A stretch of 64,000 bases of DNA from Pseudohongiella sp. (GCA_030696315.1 JAUYSM010000061.1:1-64000); one strand, 5' to 3'. Positions 54,091 through 63,784 are shown, counted from the first letter of the stretch. Notes: generated from the sequence alone by a model not told the origin. Program-made: numbers and translations.

Positions 54091-55166
54091 GCAGCATGCA
54101 ACCTCAACACGCGATCAGGATTCTGGTGACCGGCGGGGCAGGATTTATCGGTTCTGCCGTGGTGCGCCACATCATTCAGCATACCGATGACCATGTACTG
54201 AACCTGGACAAACTCACCTACGCCGGTAACACCGAGTCGCTCGCGCCCATCGGCGCCAACCCGCGCTACCGTTTTGAACAGGCTGATATCTGTGACCGTG
54301 CTGAACTCGATCGCATTCTTGCTGACTTCAGACCGCAGGCGGTCATGCATCTGGCGGCAGAGAGCCACGTTGATCGATCAATCGAAGGACCGGCCGCCTT
54401 TATTGAGACCAATATTGTTGGCACCTATACCTTATTGCAGGCGGTTCGTGCGTACTGGCAAGCCTTGGAAGGCGAAGATAAACAGTCATTCAGATTCCAC
54501 CATATTTCAACCGATGAGGTGTATGGTGACCTGGAAGGACCTGAGGATCTGTTTACTGAAACCACGCCCTATGCCCCCAGTTCTCCATATTCTGCCAGTA
54601 AGGCCAGCTCCGATCATCTGGTCAGAGCCTGGCGGCGCACCTATGGGCTACCGTGTATGGTGACCAACTGCTCCAACAATTATGGGCCCTATCATTTTCC
54701 CGAAAAACTGATTCCACACATTATTCTGAAGGCCATTCATGGCGAACCCTTGCCAGTCTATGGGGATGGCAGGCAAATCCGCGACTGGCTGTTTGTTGAG
54801 GATCATGCCCGGGCGCTGTACAAAGTGCTCAGAGAAGGCGATGTTGGTGAGACCTACAATATTGGTGGTCATAACGAAAAGCAGAACATTGATGTGGTTA
54901 AAGCTATTTGTGCGCTGTTGGACGAGTTGCATCCTCAGTCACCCGTTACGCCGCACGAAAAACTGATCACCTTTGTCAAAGATCGACCGGGTCACGACCT
55001 GCGTTATGCCATTGATGCCAGCAAAATCGAGCGTGAACTGGGCTGGGTGCCGGAAGAAAGTTTTGAGAGCGGATTGCGCAAAACCGTGGTGTGGTATTTA
55101 GAAAATCGTCAGTGGTGGCAGCGTGTGCTCAGTGGTGAGTATTCCCTGCAGCGACTTGGTGCATGA
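54087..55166 (+). CDS. rfbB: dTDP-glucose 4,6-dehydratase
   Basis: [60 protein letters not shown]. Confidence 0.95.
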   Translation: MSSMQPQHAIRILVTGGAGFIGSAVVRHIIQHTDDHVLNLDKLTYAGNTESLAPIGANPRYRFEQADICDRAELDRILADFRPQAVMHLAAESHVDRSIEGPAAFIETNIVGTYTLLQAVRAYWQALEGEDKQSFRFHHISTDEVYGDLEGPEDLFTETTPYAPSSPYSASKASSDHLVRAWRRTYGLPCMVTNCSNNYGPYHFPEKLIPHIILKAIHGEPLPVYGDGRQIRDWLFVEDHARALYKVLREGDVGETYNIGGHNEKQNIDVVKAICALLDELHPQSPVTPHEKLITFVKDRPGHDLRYAIDASKIERELGWVPEESFESGLRKTVVWYLENRQWWQRVLSGEYSLQRLGA

Positions 55167-55325
55167 GTCTTGTCTGTAGATCACAAGAAATGGGCGGGTG
55201 ACTTCACGTATAATGCGCCGCTTTGGCAGTGCACCACCCAGTGTTACAGCCCGTCAGACAGATGTCAGCCGAAATATTTTTAATCGCCAGTTCAATGGCT
55301 TAAAGCATTCAGGAGCATTAAAGGC

Positions 55326-57482
55326 ATGATTTATCAAGGCACAGCCATACAGGTCACCAAACGTCCATCAGGATTCGCGCGACTGGTTTTTGATCTGCCT
55401 GGCTCCGTGGTCAACGTATTTAATAACCTGATGTTACAAGAATTATCGCAGGCAATTGCTGCGGTCGCCGCCAGTGACGCGCGCGGTCTGGTGTGCGTCA
55501 GCGCCAAATCCAGCTTTTTGGTTGGCGCCGACATCAAGGAATTTACAGAAAAGTTCAAACTGGGTGAACAGGAATTGTTGGAGTGGGCGGCGCGCACCAA
55601 TGAGATTTTTAATGCAGTGGAAGATCTGCCAATCCCGACCGTGACCGCCATCAATGGCATGGCCTTAGGGGGCGGGTTGGAGATGTGTCTGTCTACCGAC
55701 TTCAGGGTGGCCAGTGATGCCGCCGTGCTCGGATTTCCCGAAGTCAATCTGGGTATTTGCCCAGGTTTTGGTGGCACTGTGCGGGCACCACGCTTGATGA
55801 GTGCGTTGAGTGCCATCGAGTGGGTTCGCACCGGCAAACAGGTCAGCGCCTATCAGGCCTTGTCGGAAGGCGCTGTTGATGCAGTTGTTGCACCCGATAT
55901 GCTGGAGGATGCTGCTGAAGACATGCTTGAGCAGGTCTTGAACGGCGAACTGGATCTTCAGGATAGACGCGCCCAGAAAACCGGTCCGCTGCCCATGACA
56001 GCCGACGAAATTAAACAGGTCTTTACCGAAGGACTCGCCAGAGCAGACAAAGAGGCTGGCTCCCATTACCCTGCTGCCGTCACCGCGGTGGAAGCCATGT
56101 GGAAGGCTGCCGATCAGTCGCGCGCGGTCGCCTTGGAGCTTGAAAACGAAGCGTTTGTGACACTGGCACGTGGTGAAGTCGCAGGTAACCTCGTGCAACT
56201 GTTTTTAAGTGAGCAGTTTCTGAAAAGCCGCGCCAAAAAACTCTCAGCAACCGCGCGCCCGGTCAAACGTGCCGCAGTGATGGGTGCTGGCATCATGGGC
56301 GGTGGTATCGCTTATCAATCCGCGCTGCGTGGCACGCCGATTCTGATGAAAGATATTGCGCAACAAGGGCTTGATTTAGGTTTGTCAGAGGCAAATAAAC
56401 TGTTGGCCAAACAGCGTGAGCGCGGCCGGATGGATCAGGCGAAGGTCGACAAAGTCTTGAGCAGTATTACGCCGACGCTCAGCTACGACGGGTTTGAGCA
56501 GGTCGATATTATTGTGGAGGCGGTGGTCGAGAATCCGCGTATCAAGCAGATCGTGCTGGCAGAAGTCGAACAATGTGTACCGGCTAATACCGTATTGACC
56601 TCAAATACCTCAACCATTTCGATCAGCCTGCTGGCCAGTGCTCTGAAACGCCCAGAAAATTTCTGTGGTATGCACTTTTTTAATCCAGTGCCTTTAATGC
56701 CTCTGGTTGAAGTGATCAAGGGCGAAAAAACCAGCACTGAGGCGATTGCGACAACAGTGGCCTATGCCCAATCGCTAGGCAAAAGCCCGATTGTAGTAAA
56801 CGATTGCCCAGGCTTTCTGGTGAACCGTATTTTGTTCCCGTACTTTGGTGCATTTTGTCAGTTGCTGCGCGATGGTGCTGATTTCCGTGTTATTGATCAG
56901 GTCATGGAGCGTTTCGGCTGGCCAATGGGGCCAGCTTATTTGCTTGATGTTGTGGGGATTGATACTGCCTCACATTGCATGAAGGTGATGGCAGAAGGTT
57001 TCCCTGATCGGATGCAGTACAGCTTCCGAACGGCGATTGATCATCTTTATGAGGCGGGCAGTTTTGGCCAGAAAAATGGCAAAGGTTTTTACCAATACCA
57101 GACCTCCGCGGGTGGGCGACCCGCAAAAGTATTTGATGATGCCATTTTGTTGTTCTTGAAACCTCTGCAGGCCAATCTGGATGACGGCTCAGCCCTTGAG
57201 ATCGGCGATGATGCCATACGCGAGCGTATGATGGTTGCGCTGTGTCTTGAAGCGGTCCGTTGTCTGGAAGACGGCATTGTGAGTTCAGCGGCTGAAGTTG
57301 ATATGGGCTTGTTGCTGGGACTGGGTTATCCGCGGTTCCGCGGCGGTGCTTTGCGCTTCATTGATAACATGGGTGTGGCAGCGTTTTGTGAGATGGCGGA
57401 CAAATATGCTGAACTGGGTGCTTTGTACCATCCCACTGATGCATTACGCGCGATGGCAAAATCTGGTCAATCATTTTATTAA
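55326..57482 (+). CDS. fadB: Fatty acid oxidation multifunctional protein, FadB-type alpha subunit
   Basis: N-terminal crotonase (FLVGADIKEFTEKF, NGMALGGGLEMCLSTDFRVAS), then AAVMGAGIMGGGIAYQSALRG and CGMHFFNPVPLMPLVEVI. Confidence 0.93.
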   Translation: MIYQGTAIQVTKRPSGFARLVFDLPGSVVNVFNNLMLQELSQAIAAVAASDARGLVCVSAKSSFLVGADIKEFTEKFKLGEQELLEWAARTNEIFNAVEDLPIPTVTAINGMALGGGLEMCLSTDFRVASDAAVLGFPEVNLGICPGFGGTVRAPRLMSALSAIEWVRTGKQVSAYQALSEGAVDAVVAPDMLEDAAEDMLEQVLNGELDLQDRRAQKTGPLPMTADEIKQVFTEGLARADKEAGSHYPAAVTAVEAMWKAADQSRAVALELENEAFVTLARGEVAGNLVQLFLSEQFLKSRAKKLSATARPVKRAAVMGAGIMGGGIAYQSALRGTPILMKDIAQQGLDLGLSEANKLLAKQRERGRMDQAKVDKVLSSITPTLSYDGFEQVDIIVEAVVENPRIKQIVLAEVEQCVPANTVLTSNTSTISISLLASALKRPENFCGMHFFNPVPLMPLVEVIKGEKTSTEAIATTVAYAQSLGKSPIVVNDCPGFLVNRILFPYFGAFCQLLRDGADFRVIDQVMERFGWPMGPAYLLDVVGIDTASHCMKVMAEGFPDRMQYSFRTAIDHLYEAGSFGQKNGKGFYQYQTSAGGRPAKVFDDAILLFLKPLQANLDDGSALEIGDDAIRERMMVALCLEAVRCLEDGIVSSAAEVDMGLLLGLGYPRFRGGALRFIDNMGVAAFCEMADKYAELGALYHPTDALRAMAKSGQSFY

Positions 57483-57559
57483 AATTGATTGATAAGGGTC
57501 GATTGATAAGGGTCGATGGGTAAAGTCAGACAGTACCAAACATAGTCAATATTTCGAGG

Positions 57560-57742
57560 GTGGGGAACGTGCTCAACGAGTCTTTTTTTAACGCAGCCAG
57601 CACGCCGGACAGAGTGTTTGAGCAAAAACTCAATCGAAGCCGCAAAAGTTTGCGTCGTGATGTCGGGCGTGCCATTGCTGATTTTAATATGATTGAGGAC
57701 GGCGATCTGGTGATGGTGTGCCTGTCTGGCGGAAAATTATAG
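57560..57742 (+). pseudogene. ttcA: 5' fragment of ttcA (tRNA 2-thiocytidine synthetase), interrupted at the PP-loop
   Basis: [38 protein letters not shown]-stop: TtcA N-terminus collinear up to SGGK of SGGKDS, then unrelated AT-rich sequence. Confidence 0.85.
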
Positions 57743-57802
57743 CCAAAAACAAATTTGTAAATCATTTTTACTGAGACTCATAACCTTTTTATCCTATTTA
57801 AC

Positions 57803-57826
57803 AAGGATTTGCTTAGCACAATCCTT
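57803..57826. repeat. Inverted repeat near the left end of the element
   Basis: aaggatt-tgcttagcac-aatcctt. Confidence 0.6.
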
Positions 57827-57856
57827 TGCAAGTTGCCTAATTCGGCATTTAATCAT

Positions 57857-57887
57857 ACTCTTTCGGTTATTAGATAACAAAAAGAGT
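57857..57887. promoter_or_regulatory. 31-bp dyad immediately upstream of the first recombinase gene
   Basis: ACTCTTT-cg-GTTAT-tag-ATAAC-aa-AAAGAGT; ends 5 nt before ATG 57893. Confidence 0.6.
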
Positions 57888-57892
57888 AAAGA

Positions 57893-59131
57893 ATGAGAGT
57901 GAAGCGATATCAATATGACGGCATACCATTCGTCTCCATAGTAGACGATACAGACTGCCCAGTTGATCCCTATGTCTCTTGCTACTTAACTAGCATACGC
58001 ATTTCTAAATCAACAAACTCAACGGTTCGTTATGCCAACGAACTATTGTTTGTACTAAATCACTTTGCAGGTAGAAATATTCGCTTAGCAAAACGGGTTG
58101 CATCGTGTGATTTTATCTCTTTCAGTGAGTACACCCACTTTTACGAACAATGCTTCTTCCAAAAAGCACAGTTAGACAAAAACTATAGCTTTATCGTTCC
58201 CCATATCGACAATAAACACCTGCGGAACTCTATGATCGCGAATGCGCGAGTTGGTGCACGAGTATCCAGCGAAACAATTCAGGGGAGAGTACGAAGATTC
58301 AGATTATTTCTAGAATGGCTCTTTAATGAGTTCCACTTTGATAATCATTCTGATGAAACTCTCGACAAGTTTCAAAAGCTGATCGCGAACATAAAACTCG
58401 ACGAACAAGCTTTTGGTAGAAACAGATCTCAAAAAGTTTCCAATCCAGAAGAATCTGTTATACCAAACAACGTATTTCGCCATATGCTTGAAATCATACT
58501 CCCGACATCTCCTTGCAATCCGTTTAAATCTTCTAAGATTCGGAATTATTTGATTATTTCACTGCTGATGCAGAGCGGCATACGTAGAGGTGCAGTGGCT
58601 AAACTCAAAATTTCGGATTGCCATTTTCATGGCAGCTACGACCGAATATCGATTTATAGGTCTGGAAATGATGCTTCCGACCCCCGTCTAGAAAAACCTA
58701 ACCAGAAGACAAAAGCGCACCTTGCAACGGTTGATAGAACGCTTATGGAGCAACTTAAATTCTATGTAGATCACTATCGCGCCAGGTTTCTGCCGTCCCA
58801 AACCCACGACTATGTATTTGTGAGTGAGAAGAATTCAAAGGGGACGATCGGTTTACCCTTGTCACTTAAAGCATTGAATGCCATTTTTTACGTCCTCTCA
58901 GAAGCTTTGGGGTTTCATATTCATCCTCATTTATTGCGGCATAAGTGGAATGAAATATTCGATGAAGAAGGCGACCGAAAAGGAGTTGACCCTCTTTTAC
59001 TCGAAGATATTAGAAAATATGCAATGGGGTGGTCACAACATTCTACGATGGCACAACTCTACAATGAAAAGCGACTAGCACAAAAGACAAGAGAGCTATC
59101 AAAAGCTCACCAACGTAAGGTGGACCTATAA
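57893..59131 (+). CDS. Tyrosine recombinase A (412 aa; TnpA/GmtY-like)
   Basis: C-terminal DNA_BRE_C-type residues: SGIRRGAVAKLKI (box I R), HPHLLRHKWNEIF (HxxR), GWSQHSTMAQLYNEKR (H/Y). Confidence 0.88.
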   Translation: MRVKRYQYDGIPFVSIVDDTDCPVDPYVSCYLTSIRISKSTNSTVRYANELLFVLNHFAGRNIRLAKRVASCDFISFSEYTHFYEQCFFQKAQLDKNYSFIVPHIDNKHLRNSMIANARVGARVSSETIQGRVRRFRLFLEWLFNEFHFDNHSDETLDKFQKLIANIKLDEQAFGRNRSQKVSNPEESVIPNNVFRHMLEIILPTSPCNPFKSSKIRNYLIISLLMQSGIRRGAVAKLKISDCHFHGSYDRISIYRSGNDASDPRLEKPNQKTKAHLATVDRTLMEQLKFYVDHYRARFLPSQTHDYVFVSEKNSKGTIGLPLSLKALNAIFYVLSEALGFHIHPHLLRHKWNEIFDEEGDRKGVDPLLLEDIRKYAMGWSQHSTMAQLYNEKRLAQKTRELSKAHQRKVDL

Positions 59132-59132
59132 A

Positions 59133-60794
59133 TTGACTAGCGAGCATAACAAGTTGGAGTTACAAACTTCAAAATCATTCGATAGCAATAAATTGTCGTT
59201 TTTTGCTAAGTCTGGTTTGGAAGTGAATGTATATGACTCACACTGGAGGGTGTTGCCAAACAATGGTAAGGGTCATACCCTGAATGTTAGTTGGATTCAC
59301 TCAGCGGAAATGTCTGAAGCTGACCGTTGGTTAATTTTAAACGCTATCATTTTTTACGCTAAAACCAAATCGGCAAACACGGCTGCTACGGTACTCACCT
59401 GCATCAAGCCTCACTTGAAGAACGGGATTCCTACTTTATTCGAAATCAATAGAATTTGGAGTGGATTGAAAACAAACCGTAAAAAGGGGCTGAACCAGTT
59501 CTTTGGCACCTTGGCTAGACAAGGCCATCAACAATTTCAAAAGCATCATTTATTTACCTCGGCAAATCTCGATAAATATCAGTCAAATATGTTAGATTCT
59601 CAAAAGGGGTCATTTTCGGAAATTGAATTTGACTCGTTAGCTAAAAGGATTAATTTCAAATTAGGTGAGTTTGATTGGAATAGTCGCGAACCGCTCTCTT
59701 TTTTCCAATCTCCGAATGGTTTCGGTGAGTTGCGAAATGCGATTACAAACAAGATTCTATTGTCCACTGTTAGACGTCCAATCCAGCTTTCAATTATGAA
59801 ATGGTGCGACATGATTCCTGTCGGCACTAGTTTTAAAAATAACGGAGTATTCAGTACGGAAGAGTTAGGGACGCTTGGCTCGATATCCTTACAGCTAAGA
59901 GTTTTTGTAGCGAAAGAAAAAGGGAGTTTAGGATTGAGGCAATATCCTGAACGCTATCCAATTCACCTCTCAGAAGATTTATCACTAAAGATCCTGCAAT
60001 ACAAGAAAGTCTGCATGCATGGGCTTAAAATGATGCTGGAGTCTTCAGGGATTAAGATCAGTGCTTCTAGATTAATACAGGCGATGGAATATATGCCAGT
60101 GCTTCTATCGCACAAGTTTTTCGAAGAGGGGATCAATAGTATTGAATTAATCGATCATTTATTTACACCCAGCTCTAATTCGTACCACATCTCAGAGGCG
60201 ACGATCACGCATGCATTTCGAGCGCTAAAAATTTCCTCTGATCGAGTTGCCAAATGTATAGCGTCATCCAATAGGGTTAGGCACACGGTTTTAACACGTG
60301 GTGCGCAAGATGGGCTTCCCGCAATGCAACTAGCTAAGCTTACTGGTGTTACCGTACCTGCCGCGAGACATTATGTTGACTTGGATTACCGATCAAGGAG
60401 GCAGATCGACTCCTCATACATTGGAACTCAGTTTCTTATGCAGATATTTCAAACTCCGATTTCTGATGTAAAGGAGGGTGACGATTACATTGCGGATAAT
60501 CAGTTTAATCCTGTAGGCGGAGTAATTGACAAAAATTCATGTGTAACTTGCTCGACTAACATGGGCAAGCCGCTTGGCTGCTACGGCTGTCCCAATTTTA
60601 GGCCTATCCTCGAAGCTGATCATCGAGGTGTGTTAATTGCTGCCGAAGAAAAGCAAGCTGTAAATCGTGCTGCGTTACTTAGCCCCTTGCACGCTCGAAG
60701 TATCGAAAAATTGCAAACTCAGATTGAATGGATAAAGTACACCATAGCGTTCTGTGATGAGGTGATTTCCCGGCAGAGAGCCTTACATGCTTAA
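59133..60794 (+). CDS. Tyrosine-recombinase-like protein B (553 aa) with C-terminal Cys cluster
   Basis: TVRRPIQLSIMKWCDM; SNRVRHTVLTRGAQDGLPAMQLAKLTGVTVPAARHYVDLD; CVTCSTNMGKPLGCYGCPNFRP. TTG start in the track; true start uncertain. Confidence 0.78.
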   Translation: MTSEHNKLELQTSKSFDSNKLSFFAKSGLEVNVYDSHWRVLPNNGKGHTLNVSWIHSAEMSEADRWLILNAIIFYAKTKSANTAATVLTCIKPHLKNGIPTLFEINRIWSGLKTNRKKGLNQFFGTLARQGHQQFQKHHLFTSANLDKYQSNMLDSQKGSFSEIEFDSLAKRINFKLGEFDWNSREPLSFFQSPNGFGELRNAITNKILLSTVRRPIQLSIMKWCDMIPVGTSFKNNGVFSTEELGTLGSISLQLRVFVAKEKGSLGLRQYPERYPIHLSEDLSLKILQYKKVCMHGLKMMLESSGIKISASRLIQAMEYMPVLLSHKFFEEGINSIELIDHLFTPSSNSYHISEATITHAFRALKISSDRVAKCIASSNRVRHTVLTRGAQDGLPAMQLAKLTGVTVPAARHYVDLDYRSRRQIDSSYIGTQFLMQIFQTPISDVKEGDDYIADNQFNPVGGVIDKNSCVTCSTNMGKPLGCYGCPNFRPILEADHRGVLIAAEEKQAVNRAALLSPLHARSIEKLQTQIEWIKYTIAFCDEVISRQRALHA

Positions 60795-63075
60795 TAAGTA
60801 TCTTGACCGACTGCACTCTTTAGTTAGCGACTATCATGCTATTGAACTTACACAGTTTGAGGGCCCTAGCGGAAAGAGAGCGGAATTTGACGATTTAGTT
60901 TGGTTCCATATCGATCCCAACACTGGCCGCCGTACCAGACTCTTGGCTTGTCGCCACGGCGTATACGGAAACTCCACAAAAGGACCTGAACAACAATTCG
61001 CTCTCCGTTTTCCTTACAGCCACTTAGTGAAAGTTTGGATAATAGATGTGGTAAATAGGCCGATTTCAGTGATACATCGTCAGCGACTTGTGTCTTCGGC
61101 TCGGAAGCTCATAACAGATATGAAAGGAGATCTTTATCAGCATTCAGGTTTTCTAGTAAATGAAAGTCACCAAAGGTTAAGTCATGGAGAGCTTCAATTC
61201 TTAGACTTTTGCGTTCAGAAGAAGCTAATGCCGAAAGTCCACTCCAGACCGGCGGATGACAGAGATAGAACGGGCCACAAGCTTGTCGATGATACGATTG
61301 CAAAATTACCGAAAGATCAGAACTTGCAGGCCCTTGGCACCATATTCACGAGAATATTTAGTGCGGTTGACTCAGACGGAAAGGTGAAATCCGGTAAAGC
61401 AATCGCTATAACTGATGCTCTCACTGCGACGTTCGCTTGTCTGTCATTAGCATCTCCCAATCGTACTGCCGCAGAGATACCAGTGTTAAGCAAACAGCGA
61501 TTGTGTTCATATTCTGAAAATAATGACGAATTGGTTTACTTCATAAATTGGAGAGGAAGCAAGGGGCACTCAGATTATAGGAATCACATTCTTGCCTCAT
61601 TGGCGCCCCAAGTAGATAAAGCCTTAAATTACTTTTTTTTGGCGTCTGAACCAGCGAGAGTACTTTGCCGATTCTATGAAAATCCCCTTGAAACCCTTGA
61701 GTCATTACTAGGTGACTTCTCTGTAGCCGCTAATAGGAAATTGCATTTATCGTATCATAAACGGCCTAGTATTTTTCAGTTGGGTTATGCGCTTGGGTTT
61801 TATGATATCGACGATTGTGTTCATGTGGTTAAAGAGGGAGCTGATCCTGCTAAGGTTAATCAAATTCAGCGCGCTTCTTGTTTTGTTGCAAAACCGATAT
61901 TCTCATTGCAGGCTGATGACCATATCTCAACAGCTATGAATATAAATACCAGTTTTTCCAGCCTTACTTTCTTGTTCGGGACAACATTCCTGAGATCTCC
62001 GTTTGGCGATCGATATTCCGTTTCAGTTCAGGAGGTTCAGGACTGGTGGATTTCTCGAGTCAAGACGGTCTCTATTCCAAGTTTCCCACTCTCATATTCA
62101 ACAGGGGAGAGTAATATAGCTCTGAAGAATGCGATGTTCTGCATGCTTGGATCTTGGTTCTATCGCCGTGCCAAAGCTAGCACTAGGGGATCAGGAACTA
62201 AGCAATATCAAGCTTCTCATTATGCAATAATTGAACTACAAACGCTGGCTAGATATGTGGCTGGTCGGCTTGGAAGTGGAACTCGAAAAACGACAATTTT
62301 CGAAGACTATGGTTATTCCGCGGAGGTTATTGTAAAACCACATTCGCTACGCCATTTCGCTAACACACTTGCAGACATGAGCAACATCCCTGTTGAAGTA
62401 ATTACCGCCTGGTCTGGTAGAGTCAACTCTGAGCAAACGCATACTTACATTCATTCCAGTCAAGATGAGAAGGCTGATAGGGTACGAGCGATCATCAATC
62501 CACCTAATAAAAGCAGTCGAAATATTAGATTGATTTCTGAAAAGGAGCTTTCGCAGGTTACTGATTTGCCAGCGTCTCTTACTTCGACAGGCCTTTGTAC
62601 ACAAGAGCTCAATGTGATGCCGTGCAATTATTTGAATGACTTCGTGTCACAATGTTTTATGTGCTCCGAGTCATGTCATATAGCGGGCGATAGTGATGCC
62701 ATCGCCTTTTTAGAGAAGGACTTGGCATATCAGAGCGCGCGACTTGTAGCTGTAGAGGGCGATCCAAGGCTATCAAACTCGGGTGCCATGAAAAGGTGGT
62801 ACATGATTCATTCAAGAAATACTTCAATTCTCTCTCAACTAGTCAATCTTATGAAGAGCCAGTTAGTTGGAACCATCATTCGTTACTCTGATAGGAAGTC
62901 TGAATTCAACTTGACAGACTTGGGGGCCAATAAAGTCACTAGCGTTGCCTGTGTACTGACTGACTCAGAAATTCGACTTCAACGGCTCTTAGAACGTGAA
63001 GTGTCGGGCGAAGAAACAAGCTCGAACCCTCAACTTGAGTCGTTACTGTCTAGGTTTGGCATAAAGGAGTCTTGA
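60787..63075 (+). CDS. Large tyrosine-recombinase-like protein C (762 aa)
   Basis: KPHSLRHFANTLADMSNIPVEVITAWSGRVNSEQTHTYIH box II pattern; C-terminal PCNYLNDFVSQCFMCSESCHIAGDSDA Cys cluster; overlaps gene B by 8 nt. Confidence 0.8.
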   Translation: MLNKYLDRLHSLVSDYHAIELTQFEGPSGKRAEFDDLVWFHIDPNTGRRTRLLACRHGVYGNSTKGPEQQFALRFPYSHLVKVWIIDVVNRPISVIHRQRLVSSARKLITDMKGDLYQHSGFLVNESHQRLSHGELQFLDFCVQKKLMPKVHSRPADDRDRTGHKLVDDTIAKLPKDQNLQALGTIFTRIFSAVDSDGKVKSGKAIAITDALTATFACLSLASPNRTAAEIPVLSKQRLCSYSENNDELVYFINWRGSKGHSDYRNHILASLAPQVDKALNYFFLASEPARVLCRFYENPLETLESLLGDFSVAANRKLHLSYHKRPSIFQLGYALGFYDIDDCVHVVKEGADPAKVNQIQRASCFVAKPIFSLQADDHISTAMNINTSFSSLTFLFGTTFLRSPFGDRYSVSVQEVQDWWISRVKTVSIPSFPLSYSTGESNIALKNAMFCMLGSWFYRRAKASTRGSGTKQYQASHYAIIELQTLARYVAGRLGSGTRKTTIFEDYGYSAEVIVKPHSLRHFANTLADMSNIPVEVITAWSGRVNSEQTHTYIHSSQDEKADRVRAIINPPNKSSRNIRLISEKELSQVTDLPASLTSTGLCTQELNVMPCNYLNDFVSQCFMCSESCHIAGDSDAIAFLEKDLAYQSARLVAVEGDPRLSNSGAMKRWYMIHSRNTSILSQLVNLMKSQLVGTIIRYSDRKSEFNLTDLGANKVTSVACVLTDSEIRLQRLLEREVSGEETSSNPQLESLLSRFGIKES

Positions 63076-63076
63076 T

Positions 63077-63487
63077 ATGGCAACCCCAAAGATAACTGCA
63101 CAGCAGCAGAGAAAAATTGAGACGATTTTAGTCAAATGGGTGGGAAAGTTAACATGGGAATTTTTGGTAAAAAAAATTGACTTAGAGCTTGGCCTAACGA
63201 CGACCAGACAAACCCTTTGTACTTATGCTGGAATTAACGCTGAATATAAAAAGAGAAAAGCGCAGTTACGAGGTGCCACTCCGGCGTTGTATACGAAAGT
63301 GACGGCATCCGATGTTAAACTGGTAGAACAAATTGAACACCTTAAGGCGGAGTTAACTGTGCTAAAACGCAATAATGCTGAGCAATTGCGCATGATTGAA
63401 AGAATGCTCTCAAACGCCAGTTCTATGCCAAACATAGATTTCGATGCATTGATTCGAAAGAGGCCTGAAGAGCTTGGGAACTTATAG
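63077..63487 (+). CDS. Small accessory protein D (136 aa; TnpC/GmtX-position protein, predicted coiled coil)
   Basis: KITAQQQRKIETILVKWVGKLTWEFLVKKIDLELGLTTTRQTLCTYAGI followed by VEQIEHLKAELTVLKRNNAEQLRMIERML heptad-like region; 1 nt after the gene C stop. Confidence 0.7.
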   Translation: MATPKITAQQQRKIETILVKWVGKLTWEFLVKKIDLELGLTTTRQTLCTYAGINAEYKKRKAQLRGATPALYTKVTASDVKLVEQIEHLKAELTVLKRNNAEQLRMIERMLSNASSMPNIDFDALIRKRPEELGNL

Positions 63488-63616
63488 ATTTCAAGGCATC
63501 CCTAAGGAGTGATTTGATTTTTTACTGCTTACTATTTTAATTCTTGGACCGTATATGCGTAGGTATTTAAGATCCTAAAACACGAAATTGCGTACTAAGT
63601 TTAAGAGGCTACAGAT

Positions 63617-63784
63617 ATGAATACTAAGAAGCTCAGGCCTGGATTCTACTGGGTAAAATGTCAAATCGGAGGCCGCTGGGAGGTTGCTGAATATGACGGC
63701 GTTTCGTGGAATGCGGGCCCGTCCGATGGTGGCGAGATCTATCTAGTTGGTCCTGTCATCCCCGAGCCTGTTGAGGACAGTTAA
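63617..63784 (+). CDS. Small conserved-looking hypothetical protein (55 aa)
   Basis: ATG-TAA ORF MNTKKLRPGFYWVKCQIGGRWEVAEYDGVSWNAGPSDGGEIYLVGPVIPEPVEDS; not in the supplied track (below its length cutoff). Confidence 0.6.
   Translation: MNTKKLRPGFYWVKCQIGGRWEVAEYDGVSWNAGPSDGGEIYLVGPVIPEPVEDS

Noticed and set aside
57893-63075. Calling the element a confirmed Gamma-Mobile-Trio or Tn554 member
   Set aside because: Architecture is similar but assignment needs profile searches I cannot run; gene number and sizes do not map cleanly one-to-one from memory.
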